Shown here in pieces: positions 27,954 through 36,256 of a stretch of DNA of 41,589 nt. The stretch's first letter is position 1, and every line of letters begins with the position of its first letter. The stretch comes from Dehalococcoidales bacterium. Lineage in GTDB: Bacteria > Chloroflexota > Dehalococcoidia > Dehalococcoidales > UBA3254. The stretch is taken from assembly GCA_016926695.1 (NCBI GenBank), contig JAFGOB010000100.1:1-41589 (forward strand), written 5' to 3'. Below the pieces are notes generated by a model, which saw only the letters and a list, made by a program, of their open reading frames with translations, was not told the DNA's origin and ran no database searches. The position numbers were made by a program, and so were the translations under genes.

Positions 27954-27983
27954 AGAGGGGGAAGCCGGCCGGCCTCCCCCTCT
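27954..27983 (-). terminator. Strong hairpin after the transketolase operon
   Basis: Arms AGAGGGGGAAGCCGG (27954-27968) and CCGGCCTCCCCCTCT (27969-27983) pair with one mismatch, giving a GC-rich hairpin 44 bp after the last transketolase gene. On the minus strand it is followed by CTCGATTTTC, a modest T-run. A terminator separating this unit from the pyr promoter is likely. Confidence 0.6.
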
Positions 27984-28027
27984 GCCTTTCATGTTTCCGT
28001 AATCAGAAAAAATGTTACTAATATGAG

Positions 28028-28981
28028 CTACTTGAGCATTGCCTTTACCGCCGCAATGGCGGCTTTTTTATCATAGCCGTACTTAGCGCGCAGCTCTTCA
28101 CCGCTGCCAAAACCGGCATATACCTGCGGAATGCCCAGCCGCTTGAATTTTTTGGGATAGATGCCGTTGTCCATGAATGCATCCGATATTGTGCTGGCCA
28201 GGCCGCCCTCCATGAGATGGTCTTCAATCACCACGATATTTCCGGTTTCGCTGACCGCCTTGAAGAGCAGCTCTTTATCAACCGGCTTTATGGAATACAT
28301 ATCAACCACACGTACATTGATCCCTTCTGCCGCCAGATCGGTGGCAGCTTCGAGGGCTGCGAAGACCATTTCTCCGTGGGCAATAATGGTCGCGTCCTTG
28401 CCGTCCCGTGCCGTGATTCCCATGCCGATTTTAAAGGTATATTTACCGGGTTCATAAAGCATACGGTCCTTTTTTCCCTGGGCCAGGCGTATATATAGGG
28501 GGTGCGGATAGGTCATGCTTAAAATCATGATATCGCGTACCATATTGGGATCGCCGATTGAGAGTACAGTCATATTGACCATGGACTTCATAATTGAGAT
28601 GTCTTCCATGGCGTTGTGGGTAGAACCGCCGCCGGAAGTCAGACCGCCGCCTGTCCCGATGAAGCGTACCGGCAGGTCCTGGTAGCAGATCGCGGTGCGG
28701 TTCTGCTCGCAGGCGCGCATGGTCATAAAGGGTATCATTCCAGCGATAAAGGGGATATTTCCTTCAAGCGCCAGACCGGCTGCGATACCGGCCAGGTTTT
28801 GTTCCGCTACACCGACATCGATGAACCTGTCAGGAAAGTCTTTTTTAAAGGCCACCAACGCGCCGCCCGTGTCGGCTGTCAGTGCCCATACGTTATTGTG
28901 CTTGCTACCCAGTTCATGCATTGTGTCACCCATTACGGACCGGGCGGATAAAAAGCTGCCGAAATTAAAAGTCTCTTTCAT
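28028..28981 (-). CDS. Transketolase, C-terminal subunit (split form)
   Basis: A 317-residue protein with the pyrimidine-binding and C-terminal domains of transketolase: SARSVMGDTMHELG, FIDVGVAEQNLAGIAAGLALEG (the catalytic glutamate is in VAEQN), and GGLTSGGGSTHNAMEDISIM. The C-terminal domain (from about 190) has VDMYSIKPVD and VVIEDHLMEGGLAS. Split transketolases are common in anaerobes and archaea. The ATG overlaps the stop of the N-terminal subunit gene (TAATG), so the two chains should be made in equal amounts. Besides the pentose pathway, split transketolases also serve apulose or sulfo-sugar routes. Confidence 0.9.
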   Translation of the reverse strand: MKETFNFGSFLSARSVMGDTMHELGSKHNNVWALTADTGGALVAFKKDFPDRFIDVGVAEQNLAGIAAGLALEGNIPFIAGMIPFMTMRACEQNRTAICYQDLPVRFIGTGGGLTSGGGSTHNAMEDISIMKSMVNMTVLSIGDPNMVRDIMILSMTYPHPLYIRLAQGKKDRMLYEPGKYTFKIGMGITARDGKDATIIAHGEMVFAALEAATDLAAEGINVRVVDMYSIKPVDKELLFKAVSETGNIVVIEDHLMEGGLASTISDAFMDNGIYPKKFKRLGIPQVYAGFGSGEELRAKYGYDKKAAIAAVKAMLK

Positions 28982-29841
28982 TACGCTGCGCTCCTTTCTT
29001 TAGCCCATGAGGCGTCGAGCTCTGCAATAGCCTTTTCCATGTCTGCCTTGCTCAGTGCACCCGCATGCCAGCCGACATTTCTTTCCATAAAGGAAACCCC
29101 TTTGCCTTTAATCGTGCTGCTTATGATCGCGGTAGGTTTCTGGTTGGTTACAGGGGGCAGGTTGTCCAGGGCATCGATGATTTGCCCCATATCGTGCCCG
29201 TCAATTTCCACGACATTCCAGTTAAAGGCCTTCCACTTGTCCGGGTACGGCTCCATATTCATATAGTCACCATCCAGGCTGGTCATAAGCTGTTTATTCC
29301 TGTCTATAATGCCTACCAGGTTTCCCAGTTTATAGGAACCTGCCGTATTGGCAGCCTCCCAGACCTCACCTTCGCAGGTCTCACCGTCACCCATCATACA
29401 GAAGACACGGTGATTTTCTTTCCTCTGCCTGGCGGAAAAAGCCATGCCGACTGCCATGGCAAGTCCCTGTCCGAGTGAACCTGACGAACATTCCACCCCG
29501 GGAAGCTGAATCTTGCAGGGATGCATACCGTAGGCGCTGTCCAGTTGACCGTATGTCCTGATAATATCGTCGTAGTTGAAATAGCCCCTTAAACTCATGG
29601 CGATATACATACATACCGCCCCGTGTCCCTTGCTCAGGAGAAAGCGGTCCCTGGTTGGTGAATGTATGTCCTTTGGATCAACTTTCATACCGTGGTGATA
29701 GAGCCCGATAAGAAGATCCGTCATTGACAGGTCTCCCCCTATGTGCACAATACCGTCGTAGTTGCCGCACAGGGTAAGCAATTTCTTGCGCATTTCATAT
29801 GCCAATTCTTGAAGTCGCCTTACTTCCTTTGGATCAGCCAT
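28981..29841 (-). CDS. Transketolase, N-terminal subunit (split form)
   Basis: Start chosen at ATG 29841 (MADPKEVRRLQELA), with GAGGAGG upstream; the reading frame runs a further 86 codons upstream but those overlap the dehydrogenase gene and read as noise. The 286-residue chain binds thiamine diphosphate: MMGDGETCEGEVWEAANTAG followed by LVGIIDRN is the GDG...N motif. DRFLLSKGHGAVCMYIA and GVECSSGSLGQGLAMAVGMA are also typical. It partners the C-terminal subunit encoded next. Confidence 0.92.
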   Translation of the reverse strand: MADPKEVRRLQELAYEMRKKLLTLCGNYDGIVHIGGDLSMTDLLIGLYHHGMKVDPKDIHSPTRDRFLLSKGHGAVCMYIAMSLRGYFNYDDIIRTYGQLDSAYGMHPCKIQLPGVECSSGSLGQGLAMAVGMAFSARQRKENHRVFCMMGDGETCEGEVWEAANTAGSYKLGNLVGIIDRNKQLMTSLDGDYMNMEPYPDKWKAFNWNVVEIDGHDMGQIIDALDNLPPVTNQKPTAIISSTIKGKGVSFMERNVGWHAGALSKADMEKAIAELDASWAKERSAA

Positions 29842-29881
29842 ATAATTAACCTCCTCGTATAATAAAAATCGGTTGTATTTT

Positions 29882-30901
29882 TCAAGGCTTGAGCAATATT
29901 TTGATGGACTTGCCTTTTTTGTGTTTTTCGAAGGCCTTGTCCGCTTCGGAAAGCGGGAAAATATCCGTAATAAGGGACTTAACATCCAGCTTGGGCAGTA
30001 AATCCAATGCACGGGGGAAGCAATAGGGTGCAATGAAAACGGAACGGATGCTGATCTCGCTGGCGTACATATGGAAAGGATTAAGGCTGATTTCAGCATC
30101 GAAGGGATATACCGCGCCCCACACCACTATACCGCATTTACCTGCCAGGTCGATAGTCTGCCTGGCAGCTTTCAGATTACCGCTGGCTTCAAAAACGGTA
30201 TCAAACAGACGGCCCCCGGTAAATTCTTTGCTGATACCCTCCAGGTCTTCATTGAAGGGATCAACAGCAACATCGGCCCCCAGCTTTTTAGCTATTTCAC
30301 GTTTTTCAGCAACAGGCTCGGAGACCAGTACCCTCGATGCTCCCGCTTTCAGGGCTACCTGGAGCGTCAGGAGACCGATAGGGCCTGCTCCGGAGATCAT
30401 GACGGATTTGCCTGGCTGGATTTCCCCGATGTCCACGGTATGTACGGCGATGGTGACAGGCTCCAGCATGGCTGAGGTCTCGAAGGACATGTCATCCGGG
30501 ATCGGGTAGATACAGGACTCTCCATAAACAGCATAGTCGGCATAAGAGCCGGTGGCAGGTATTCTGTGCTGGCAAAAATGTTCCATCCTGTTGCGGCAAT
30601 AATAACAGGCGCCGCAGGGAGTACCGAAGTTCATGGCAACTCTCTGACCAAGTTTGTACCCCTGTTTAGCAGCGCTTCCGACTTCCACAATCGTCCCGGT
30701 GGCCTCATGTCCCATGATGTTTCCGCCCGGTTTTTTATGGGCGTCTTTCATCAGGCCAAAACGGCCTTCCAGATTTTCGATATCGGTCCCGCAAATGCCG
30801 CAATAGGCGATCTTGACCTTGACCTGATCAGGCCCGGTAACCGGTTCGGGGACATCCTCGTATTTGATTACACCTATTTCCCTGGTAACGGCTGCTTTCA
30901 T
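29882..30901 (-). CDS. Zinc-dependent alcohol/polyol dehydrogenase (MDR family)
   Basis: Start chosen at ATG 30901 (MKAAVTREIG), with GAGGAGGTAA upstream. 339 residues. Both zinc sites are visible: catalytic (YCGICGTD and MGHEATG) and structural (GACYYCRNRMEHFC). The nucleotide fold has MISGAGPIGLLTLQ followed by VSEP, and the chain resembles sorbitol/threonine/glucose-type dehydrogenases. It lies 40 bp upstream of the transketolase pair, suggesting oxidation of a sugar alcohol or ketose feeding the transketolase. Exact substrate unknown. Unlike the MDR enzyme at 13702, this one keeps the structural zinc. Confidence 0.88.
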   Translation of the reverse strand: MKAAVTREIGVIKYEDVPEPVTGPDQVKVKIAYCGICGTDIENLEGRFGLMKDAHKKPGGNIMGHEATGTIVEVGSAAKQGYKLGQRVAMNFGTPCGACYYCRNRMEHFCQHRIPATGSYADYAVYGESCIYPIPDDMSFETSAMLEPVTIAVHTVDIGEIQPGKSVMISGAGPIGLLTLQVALKAGASRVLVSEPVAEKREIAKKLGADVAVDPFNEDLEGISKEFTGGRLFDTVFEASGNLKAARQTIDLAGKCGIVVWGAVYPFDAEISLNPFHMYASEISIRSVFIAPYCFPRALDLLPKLDVKSLITDIFPLSEADKAFEKHKKGKSIKILLKP

Positions 30902-30968
30902 ATTAAAATTACCTCCTCGGCCTGCAAAATTATTTAAAAGGGGAGAATTAATTATATAATAGCTACTA

Positions 30969-31003
30969 CCAAATTGCATAAATCCCTAAACATATATTTT
31001 CAG
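30969..31003 (+). repeat. Dispersed intergenic element, copy 2
   Basis: It begins CCAAATTGCATAAATCCCT and ends ATATTTTCAG, matching 9643-9676 in the same orientation. It lies about 70 bp upstream of the minus-strand dehydrogenase. A related TTTATACAAAT at 31064-31074 faces it in inverted sense, so the pair may mark the ends of a ~100-bp element. Confidence 0.5.
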
Positions 31004-31006
31004 ATT

Positions 31007-31046
31007 ACCCTCACCTTCTTATTCCTCTACCATCAAGGGAGAGGAA
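31007..31046. repeat. CCCTCACC...AGGGAGAGG palindromic repeat
   Basis: ACCCTCACC is followed by TTCCTCT (31022-31028), a short loop containing CATCAAGGG, and AGAGGAA (31040-31046). This looks like a diverged member of the widespread intergenic palindromes of the form CCCTCACC...CCATCAAGGGAGAGG. It sits between two minus-strand genes and next to the element at 30969. Confidence 0.5.
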
Positions 31047-31080
31047 AGTGGAGATGTATAAGAATTTATACAAATAAATA

Positions 31081-31545
31081 TTAGATATCTCTTATTTCAA
31101 TGGCGATATTTCCCAGGGGCGTACCCTCGAAATAGGCGAAATTGATCTGTCCCGGCATGATAGAACGGGTCCAAACTTTTGCTCCCAGTTTGGTCTGCCG
31201 GTCGATGGCTTCTTCCAGATTATCCGTCAGGAAACCAATGTGATGAAGCCCTTCTCCCGCAGCATCCAGCGACTCCCTGAGGGCCTGGTCCCCCTCGGTT
31301 GGTTCAAGTAGCTCAAGCTCGGCGCTGCCGAGATTGGCGTTGCTGATAGTTGTTTTCCACTCGGCCGGTTTACCGTGCAGCTCCCCTTTAAAGGGAATGG
31401 TTACTTTTTTCATATCCGGTCCGGCGCTGAACGGTCCAATGCCCATGGACTCGAAATAGGCTATGGCCTTGTCTATGTCCTTAACCACCACGCCGACATG
31501 ATGCAACCTGGCATAAGTGGACTTTTCCGGTATTATTCTTTCCAT
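31081..31545 (-). CDS. VOC-superfamily protein, methylmalonyl-CoA epimerase/glyoxalase type
   Basis: A 154-residue protein with AAGGAG before the ATG at 31545. Two beta-alpha-beta-beta-beta modules are visible: LHHVGVVVKDIDKAIAYFESMGIGPF and LHHIGFLTDNLEEAIDRQTKLGAKV. Metal-ligand candidates are the histidine of HHVGVVV, an E in AELELLEP, the H of HHIGF and E of IEIRDI, as in methylmalonyl-CoA epimerase. It is the upstream neighbour of the dehydrogenase/transketolase genes, about 180 bp away. An epimerase, isomerase or lyase role is likely; the substrate is not fixed by the sequence. Confidence 0.72.
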   Translation of the reverse strand: MERIIPEKSTYARLHHVGVVVKDIDKAIAYFESMGIGPFSAGPDMKKVTIPFKGELHGKPAEWKTTISNANLGSAELELLEPTEGDQALRESLDAAGEGLHHIGFLTDNLEEAIDRQTKLGAKVWTRSIMPGQINFAYFEGTPLGNIAIEIRDI

Positions 31546-31915
31546 TTTTACTCCTTAAGATTTGTATTAGCATTAATACATGAAAACCGGTCTGTAAGAC
31601 TGAGAATTGGAAGGGTACTTCGTAAGTATTTTATACCAACCAGACCTGCATCGCAGTTTTAAGTAATACCGGTACTCTATATACTCCGGCGTTGACAGGG
31701 GGTATATATACCCGGCCGGATATACCTGCTATTGATAATAATACTATTATAAATAGTGCGGAATATTCAAATACGCAACGTGACGGCATAACAGACTGCC
31801 GCTGAATCACAGATTCAAGAGACTCTCACGTCGGGCTAAGCCCTCCTCAGAGTGGACTAAATATGGTACTTTTTCAGCAGTCTCCATGATGATAAGCTTG
31901 CAAAGACGATAAGGT
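31546..31915. other. Intergenic region with operator-like palindromes
   Basis: No gene is seen in 370 bp. It contains the GGGTATATATACCC cluster at 31700-31726, a small hairpin TGAATC/GATTCA (31803-31817), and GGGCTAAGCCC (31833-31843), flanked by ACTCT/AGAGT, which may help end transcription of the dehydratase cluster to its right. It also holds the promoter of the VOC gene. Confidence 0.4.
31692..31726. promoter_or_regulatory. Possible operator with three half-sites
   Basis: A perfect 14-bp palindrome GGGTATATATACCC (31700-31713) is followed by another ATATACC (31720-31726), which also pairs with GGTATAT at 31701. TTGACA lies just left (31692-31697), but no -10 is found at 17 bp. It looks like a repressor site rather than a terminator; the bound factor is unknown. 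Confidence 0.4.
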
Positions 31916-32701
31916 TCACTTTTTGGCCTCCGAAAGGTCCCGGGCCAGGAGGGCGGCCCCAAGGGCGGTCACCATCTGGGGGCTCTCAGGTACCAGTATG
32001 GTGGTCTTGAGCTTTTCTTCAAGAAAGCGAATAAGCCCGGTATTCAACGCGCCGCCCCCGCAGACAGCGCAGCGGTCTGTAAAACCTATTTTATCAACCA
32101 TGCTGGAGATCTTTTCTGCCAGGCCTCTCAGTACGCCGGCCAGTATGTCTTCTTTTGAAACACCTTCAGCCACACGTGAGACAGCTTCCGATTCCCCGAA
32201 AACCGCACAAACATTGGAGAAGGCTGCCGGACTGGAGGAATCGAGTGAAAGCCGTCCGATTTCTTCCAGCGGAACCTGGAGGACATTGGCTATCATTTCC
32301 ATGAAATACCCGCTTCCGCTGGCGCATTTTTCACTGATGATGAAGTCAGCCAGTTGTCCATGATTGCCAAGATGAAATACCTGGGTAGTCTGTCCTTCCA
32401 CGTCAATAATGGTCCTGGCTTCGGGAAGAAGGTTAAAAATGCCCCTGGCGCAGCAGCGGATGTCGCTGGCGGCGCGGTCGCTATATTTGGCACAGGATGA
32501 ACCCTGGCCTGTAGCAACTGTAAATTTGACCTCTTCTTCTGCTATCCCTGCTTTCAGCAGGAGTTCTGACCTCAGATGATTGGCGGTTGAGGCGTAGTTC
32601 ATGCCTGAAGGTATCATGTTAGCGGCTGCTATGATACCTTCCCTGATGAGGATTCCCTTGCTTTTTCCGCTCCCTATGTCTATACCCATAAAATAGGCCA
32701 T
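31916..32701 (-). CDS. BadF/BadG/HgdC-type ATPase activator, second copy
   Basis: A 261-residue ASKHA-fold ATPase. N-terminal phosphate loop MGIDIGSGKSKG; cluster cysteines C126 (SEKCASGSGYFMEM) and C165 (NVCAVFGESEAVS) match the two that hold the subunit-bridging 4Fe-4S in HgdC. The usual IGGQDSK is replaced by VEGQTTQV. It ends GGGALNTG...LGAALLAR. It differs clearly from the neighbouring activator, so the pair may form a heterodimer as in benzoyl-CoA reductase (BcrA/BcrD) rather than a homodimer. Last gene of the cluster. The ribosome site is weak, so an alternative start at the internal methionine (MGIDIG) is possible. Confidence 0.85.
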   Translation of the reverse strand: MAYFMGIDIGSGKSKGILIREGIIAAANMIPSGMNYASTANHLRSELLLKAGIAEEEVKFTVATGQGSSCAKYSDRAASDIRCCARGIFNLLPEARTIIDVEGQTTQVFHLGNHGQLADFIISEKCASGSGYFMEMIANVLQVPLEEIGRLSLDSSSPAAFSNVCAVFGESEAVSRVAEGVSKEDILAGVLRGLAEKISSMVDKIGFTDRCAVCGGGALNTGLIRFLEEKLKTTILVPESPQMVTALGAALLARDLSEAKK

Positions 32702-32731
32702 CGGCTGATATACCGTCCTTCTGTTTAGTAA

Positions 32732-33529
32732 TCAGGAGTTTTTCAGGGCGATTTCTTTTCCCAGCAGAGCGGCGCCCAGAGCACCGCTTAACAGCGGCTC
32801 ATCCGGTACCAGCACACTGCATCCCAGGTGTTTTTCCAGTGCTTTTACCACACCGCTGTTCTTGGCCACACCGCCGGTAAAGACGACGTCCGGTTCCAGC
32901 CTGAACCTTTTTACCAACCTGGCGACTTTTCCGGCGATAACATCATGAAGCCCTGCCACGATATCTTCTATCCGGGCGCCCTCGCCCAGGTATTTAGCGA
33001 TTTCCTGGCGAATAAATACCGTGCAGGGGCTGGTTATGGAGACAGCCTTGCCGGCTTTGGCGGAGATTTCACCCAGGTCTTCCACTTTAAGGCCGAGTGA
33101 TTCTGAAAGTACATCCAGAAACCTGCCCGTACCGGCTGCACACTTGTCATTCATGACGAAATCGATCAACTTTCCGTTCCTGATTAACATGACCTTGGAG
33201 TCCTGTCCTCCGATATCGATGGCCACGCGGACGCCGGGATAAAGGCTGTAAACTCCACGGGCATGACAGGTCAGTTCGGTCATCTGGCGATTGGCAAAGG
33301 GGACATTGATCCGGCCGTATCCGGTTGCCAAAATATAGGCGATATCGGACATGGTCATACCGGCGCTTTTGGTCACTTCCTGCATGATCTGTTCGGCCAG
33401 GCGCTGGTGCCGGGATCCGGTATGCCGCACAATGGAAGCCGCCGTTTTTCCGTCCCGGTCTATAATCACGATCTTGGTCATAGTGGAACCAAGATCAATA
33501 CCCGCGTAGAACTCCCTTTTCTCAGCCAT
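32732..33529 (-). CDS. BadF/BadG/HgdC-type ATPase activator, first copy
   Basis: Start chosen at ATG 33529, with GGAG seven bases upstream; a TTG one codon earlier is less likely. 265 residues. YAGIDLGSTMTKIVIID, IDIGGQDSKVM and FTGGVAKNSGVV are the ATPase motifs; C130 (NDKCAAGTGRFLDV) and C169 (SPCTVFIRQE) are the cluster ligands. After the second cysteine the common AESE is replaced by IRQE. It donates electrons with ATP hydrolysis to the catalytic subunits encoded upstream. Its start overlaps the end of the 393-residue subunit gene. Confidence 0.88.
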   Translation of the reverse strand: MAEKREFYAGIDLGSTMTKIVIIDRDGKTAASIVRHTGSRHQRLAEQIMQEVTKSAGMTMSDIAYILATGYGRINVPFANRQMTELTCHARGVYSLYPGVRVAIDIGGQDSKVMLIRNGKLIDFVMNDKCAAGTGRFLDVLSESLGLKVEDLGEISAKAGKAVSITSPCTVFIRQEIAKYLGEGARIEDIVAGLHDVIAGKVARLVKRFRLEPDVVFTGGVAKNSGVVKALEKHLGCSVLVPDEPLLSGALGAALLGKEIALKNS

Positions 33530-34703
33530 CAATAATCTCCAGGAAACCCTGGACCCTGGTTTTCAACTGCGATAGCGTACCGAGGGTGTAATCGTGTTCA
33601 ATGTATATGCTGGGCAGGCCCAAGTCGTTAAAGTAGTCCTTGACGGAAGGGATTTCATAGCCGTGGGTATCACAAAACCTGAGGGCTTCAAGAATGATCC
33701 CATCTACCTTCCAATCGCGTGCGTAATCACCCAGGTAGCCGAAGCGCATTTTCAGGTCGGCGGGATAGTCTTTGGAGGTGGCGAAATAATCGGCGGTAAA
33801 AGTACGGGGACACTTGATATGGGTCAAATAGTGTTTGGCCAGGCCGTCCAGGGGATTGTCTGTCAGGGCTACATCATTAAAAAAGGGACGGCTGCCCACG
33901 CAGGTATCGTCGATTACTACCGTGGCGCCACATTCTTCTATTACCTCCAGCAGGCTGGTATTATCCAGGATGCTGCCCCAGACCATCAGGCGTTTGTTGT
34001 GCTTATTCAGACTGACTTTCCGGCAGCTTGTTTCGCTTATCACTTCTTCCAGAAGCCGGTTGCCTTCTTCCACCGGCAGGCTTTGCACGGCCTTAATCAC
34101 CTGCTGTGTTTCCGTTCCCGAGATCAGCGCAGGATCGGGTTTTTTCAGGTCGTATAGTTTCCTGACCAGGGACCTCTGCGTGTTGTGAAGGCGTATGGCT
34201 TCAACCAGTTTTTCTTTAGAGAGTTTTTCCCCGCTGTATTCTTCCAGTGAATGTACGAAAGAATCGAGCAACTGGCGGTGATAGTCCTGCGAGGTCTCTC
34301 TCATGGTGTGAGGCGTGTCGAAATGATAGGTATAACCTGTTTTAACCGTGTAATACCATATCCCCGGAAGGCCGGAACCAACGTCGCATATATGACTGGT
34401 GATGACTCCATCCAGGAAATCGTACTTGCCCTTCAATCCCAGGTCCAGGTAGCTCCGTAAAAACGGGCAGACAACGGTCGGAAGATAGTTATCTGCTTTT
34501 GTGATTGGTTCCGTTATATCTCCGAAGAGCCGGAACGGTACAATATCGAAAGAGGTCAGTAGTTCCGTGATCGGATAGATGCAAAGATACCCAAAAACCT
34601 TGCTCCCTTCCTGCTGGAGGTCTTTTACCCTTTGTGTCCGGTCCTGATTAACGACCCGGACTTTTTCCATACCCTTCAACTCTTTAGTTATCTTAGCTGT
34701 CAT
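33522..34703 (-). CDS. 2-hydroxyacyl-CoA dehydratase / benzoyl-CoA reductase-like subunit (393 aa)
   Basis: A member of the HGD-D family. Candidate iron-sulfur ligands: C79 (LPTVVCPFLRSYLDLGLKGK), C106 (SHICDV) and C344 (LRFCDTHGYE), the three-cysteine pattern of this family. FGYLCIYPITELLTSFDIVPFRLFGD resembles the start of the smaller subunit in both dehydratases and Bcr/Bzd reductases. Length fits the smaller subunit (BcrC/BzdN or HgdB). AAGGA lies before ATG 34703. Next gene downstream overlaps it, so it is coupled to the activator. Confidence 0.85.
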   Translation of the reverse strand: MTAKITKELKGMEKVRVVNQDRTQRVKDLQQEGSKVFGYLCIYPITELLTSFDIVPFRLFGDITEPITKADNYLPTVVCPFLRSYLDLGLKGKYDFLDGVITSHICDVGSGLPGIWYYTVKTGYTYHFDTPHTMRETSQDYHRQLLDSFVHSLEEYSGEKLSKEKLVEAIRLHNTQRSLVRKLYDLKKPDPALISGTETQQVIKAVQSLPVEEGNRLLEEVISETSCRKVSLNKHNKRLMVWGSILDNTSLLEVIEECGATVVIDDTCVGSRPFFNDVALTDNPLDGLAKHYLTHIKCPRTFTADYFATSKDYPADLKMRFGYLGDYARDWKVDGIILEALRFCDTHGYEIPSVKDYFNDLGLPSIYIEHDYTLGTLSQLKTRVQGFLEIIDG

Positions 34704-34827
34704 ATATATATCCTTTACATAACTTCAAGAACAGCCGCGTGCGGATCGAGACCGGACTGATTCCAGCCGGGTGATTCCAGGCTGATCTTACTCCAACTTA
34801 TTTTAACGCGCAGCGCAAAACCGGCTG

Positions 34828-36204
34828 CTACCAGTTCATACCCATGTCTTTTCTGACCTGCCGGTAATATTCCATCGTCTCTTCGAATGCCTCGGCTTTT
34901 TTAAGGATTTCAACGGGGTTGAAGAGGCTGGAATCGACCATGTCACCTTCCATTACCAGCGCCGGGACTTTCAGCAGGTCCATTACCTTTTGTTGAAAAG
35001 AGAGAAGATGAAAGGAGGCTGAGCGGCAGGACAGCAGGATGTGGATAACCACGCCGTCGCACTGACAGTCAAGGACATGTTTAACCGCGAGCTGCGCCGA
35101 GGTACCCGTCCTCCTTATTTCTTCCCTGATGGAGGCTGCTTCGGCCTCTGTGTATTCCACTTCAAGCAGGTTGTTGGTGCTCTGGTAGCGTTCCCGGACA
35201 TACCTTTCCATGGGATCGCTGTATTTGCTTAAAACGATATTGACCGGTGTGAAGGGTTTATAGTTGCTTTCGATAACGAAATTCCAGCCTTTTTCAGCCA
35301 GTTGATCGAAGAGATTAAGGCTGTGCCAGGGGGGGAGACCGTCGAATGAAAGCCTGAAGCGTTCTTCGACGTTCAGGGCTGAAATACCTTTTTCAGCACG
35401 CTCCCTGACCTCCTCTTTCATTTTCAGGTAGCCATCGGTTACCGCCTTCATATCAGAGCCCCTGAAAAGAGCGGCGGACATGGAGCTCCACAGGTCTTTG
35501 GAGTGCATGGGGCCAGGATGGGCTATTCTGAGACGGTTGATTTCCCAGCGGATCCTGTTCAGGTTGGCCTTTTCCCTGGATATCCGGTCAAATTTATCCC
35601 AGTCCATTTTTTTACCTACTACACGTTCAAGAAATCCCACGAAATCTTTCAGTTGTTTGACCAGGAAGTCTACAGCACGATCATCCGCACCTTTTTCCAG
35701 GCTTTCTCTCAGACCGGTGGAGGGTGACTCGATAGCCCATAAGGGCGCATTGAAATAGCGACCGAGCGCCTGGAACCATTTAAAGCGGGCATCACATATT
35801 TCAGCGGAAGCGACCATCAGATCCGGCCTGGGCATTCCACCCATGGGGGCTTCCGGGGGAATCGAACCATTGTGCTCCTGCATTTTGACGGAATAACCGA
35901 AGCAGTTCCTGGCATAGCCGCAGAGGTGATTGGGATATCCTTCGGCATCGGAAATTTCCAGGTAAGGGGCGGCTTTGCCCGCCGCCGCGCACACGCTTCC
36001 GTAGTTCTCAGGATAGATAGAAACAATATCCATGGCCATAAGTATAGGCTCAACCCACTGCCCGAGCATAACCCAGGCCACGGGTTTGTGTTCTTCCCTG
36101 GCCTGTTCTCCCGTAGCATACATTTTATCCACTTCAGCCCTTAAGGCGTACATGGACTTCAGCCTGTTGATAGCCTTTTTTTTTGTTTTTTCAGCCGTTT
36201 CCAT
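34828..36204 (-). CDS. 2-hydroxyacyl-CoA dehydratase / benzoyl-CoA reductase-like subunit (458 aa)
   Basis: The larger paralogous subunit. Cysteines C95 and C101 (HLCGYARNCFGYS), C137 (EICDARFKW) and one in LLSCRSASF near residue 380 are candidates for binding a 4Fe-4S cluster. PVAWVMLGQWVEPILMAMDIVSIYPE is the family's N-terminal domain. Length matches BcrB/BzdO-type and HgdA-type chains. ATG 36204 has AGGGGA upstream. A gap of 124 bp separates it from the smaller subunit. Probably forms a heterodimer with it. Confidence 0.83.
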   Translation of the reverse strand: METAEKTKKKAINRLKSMYALRAEVDKMYATGEQAREEHKPVAWVMLGQWVEPILMAMDIVSIYPENYGSVCAAAGKAAPYLEISDAEGYPNHLCGYARNCFGYSVKMQEHNGSIPPEAPMGGMPRPDLMVASAEICDARFKWFQALGRYFNAPLWAIESPSTGLRESLEKGADDRAVDFLVKQLKDFVGFLERVVGKKMDWDKFDRISREKANLNRIRWEINRLRIAHPGPMHSKDLWSSMSAALFRGSDMKAVTDGYLKMKEEVRERAEKGISALNVEERFRLSFDGLPPWHSLNLFDQLAEKGWNFVIESNYKPFTPVNIVLSKYSDPMERYVRERYQSTNNLLEVEYTEAEAASIREEIRRTGTSAQLAVKHVLDCQCDGVVIHILLSCRSASFHLLSFQQKVMDLLKVPALVMEGDMVDSSLFNPVEILKKAEAFEETMEYYRQVRKDMGMNW

Positions 36205-36256
36205 TATTATCCCCTTTTTGTCCGCAACGGGTCGGTCCGGTTATTTCATTAATATA

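Noticed and set aside
29842..30099. 86-codon upstream extension of the transketolase N-terminal subunit
   Set aside because: It overlaps the dehydrogenase gene, reads as noise, and a strong GAGGAGG precedes the internal ATG at 29841.
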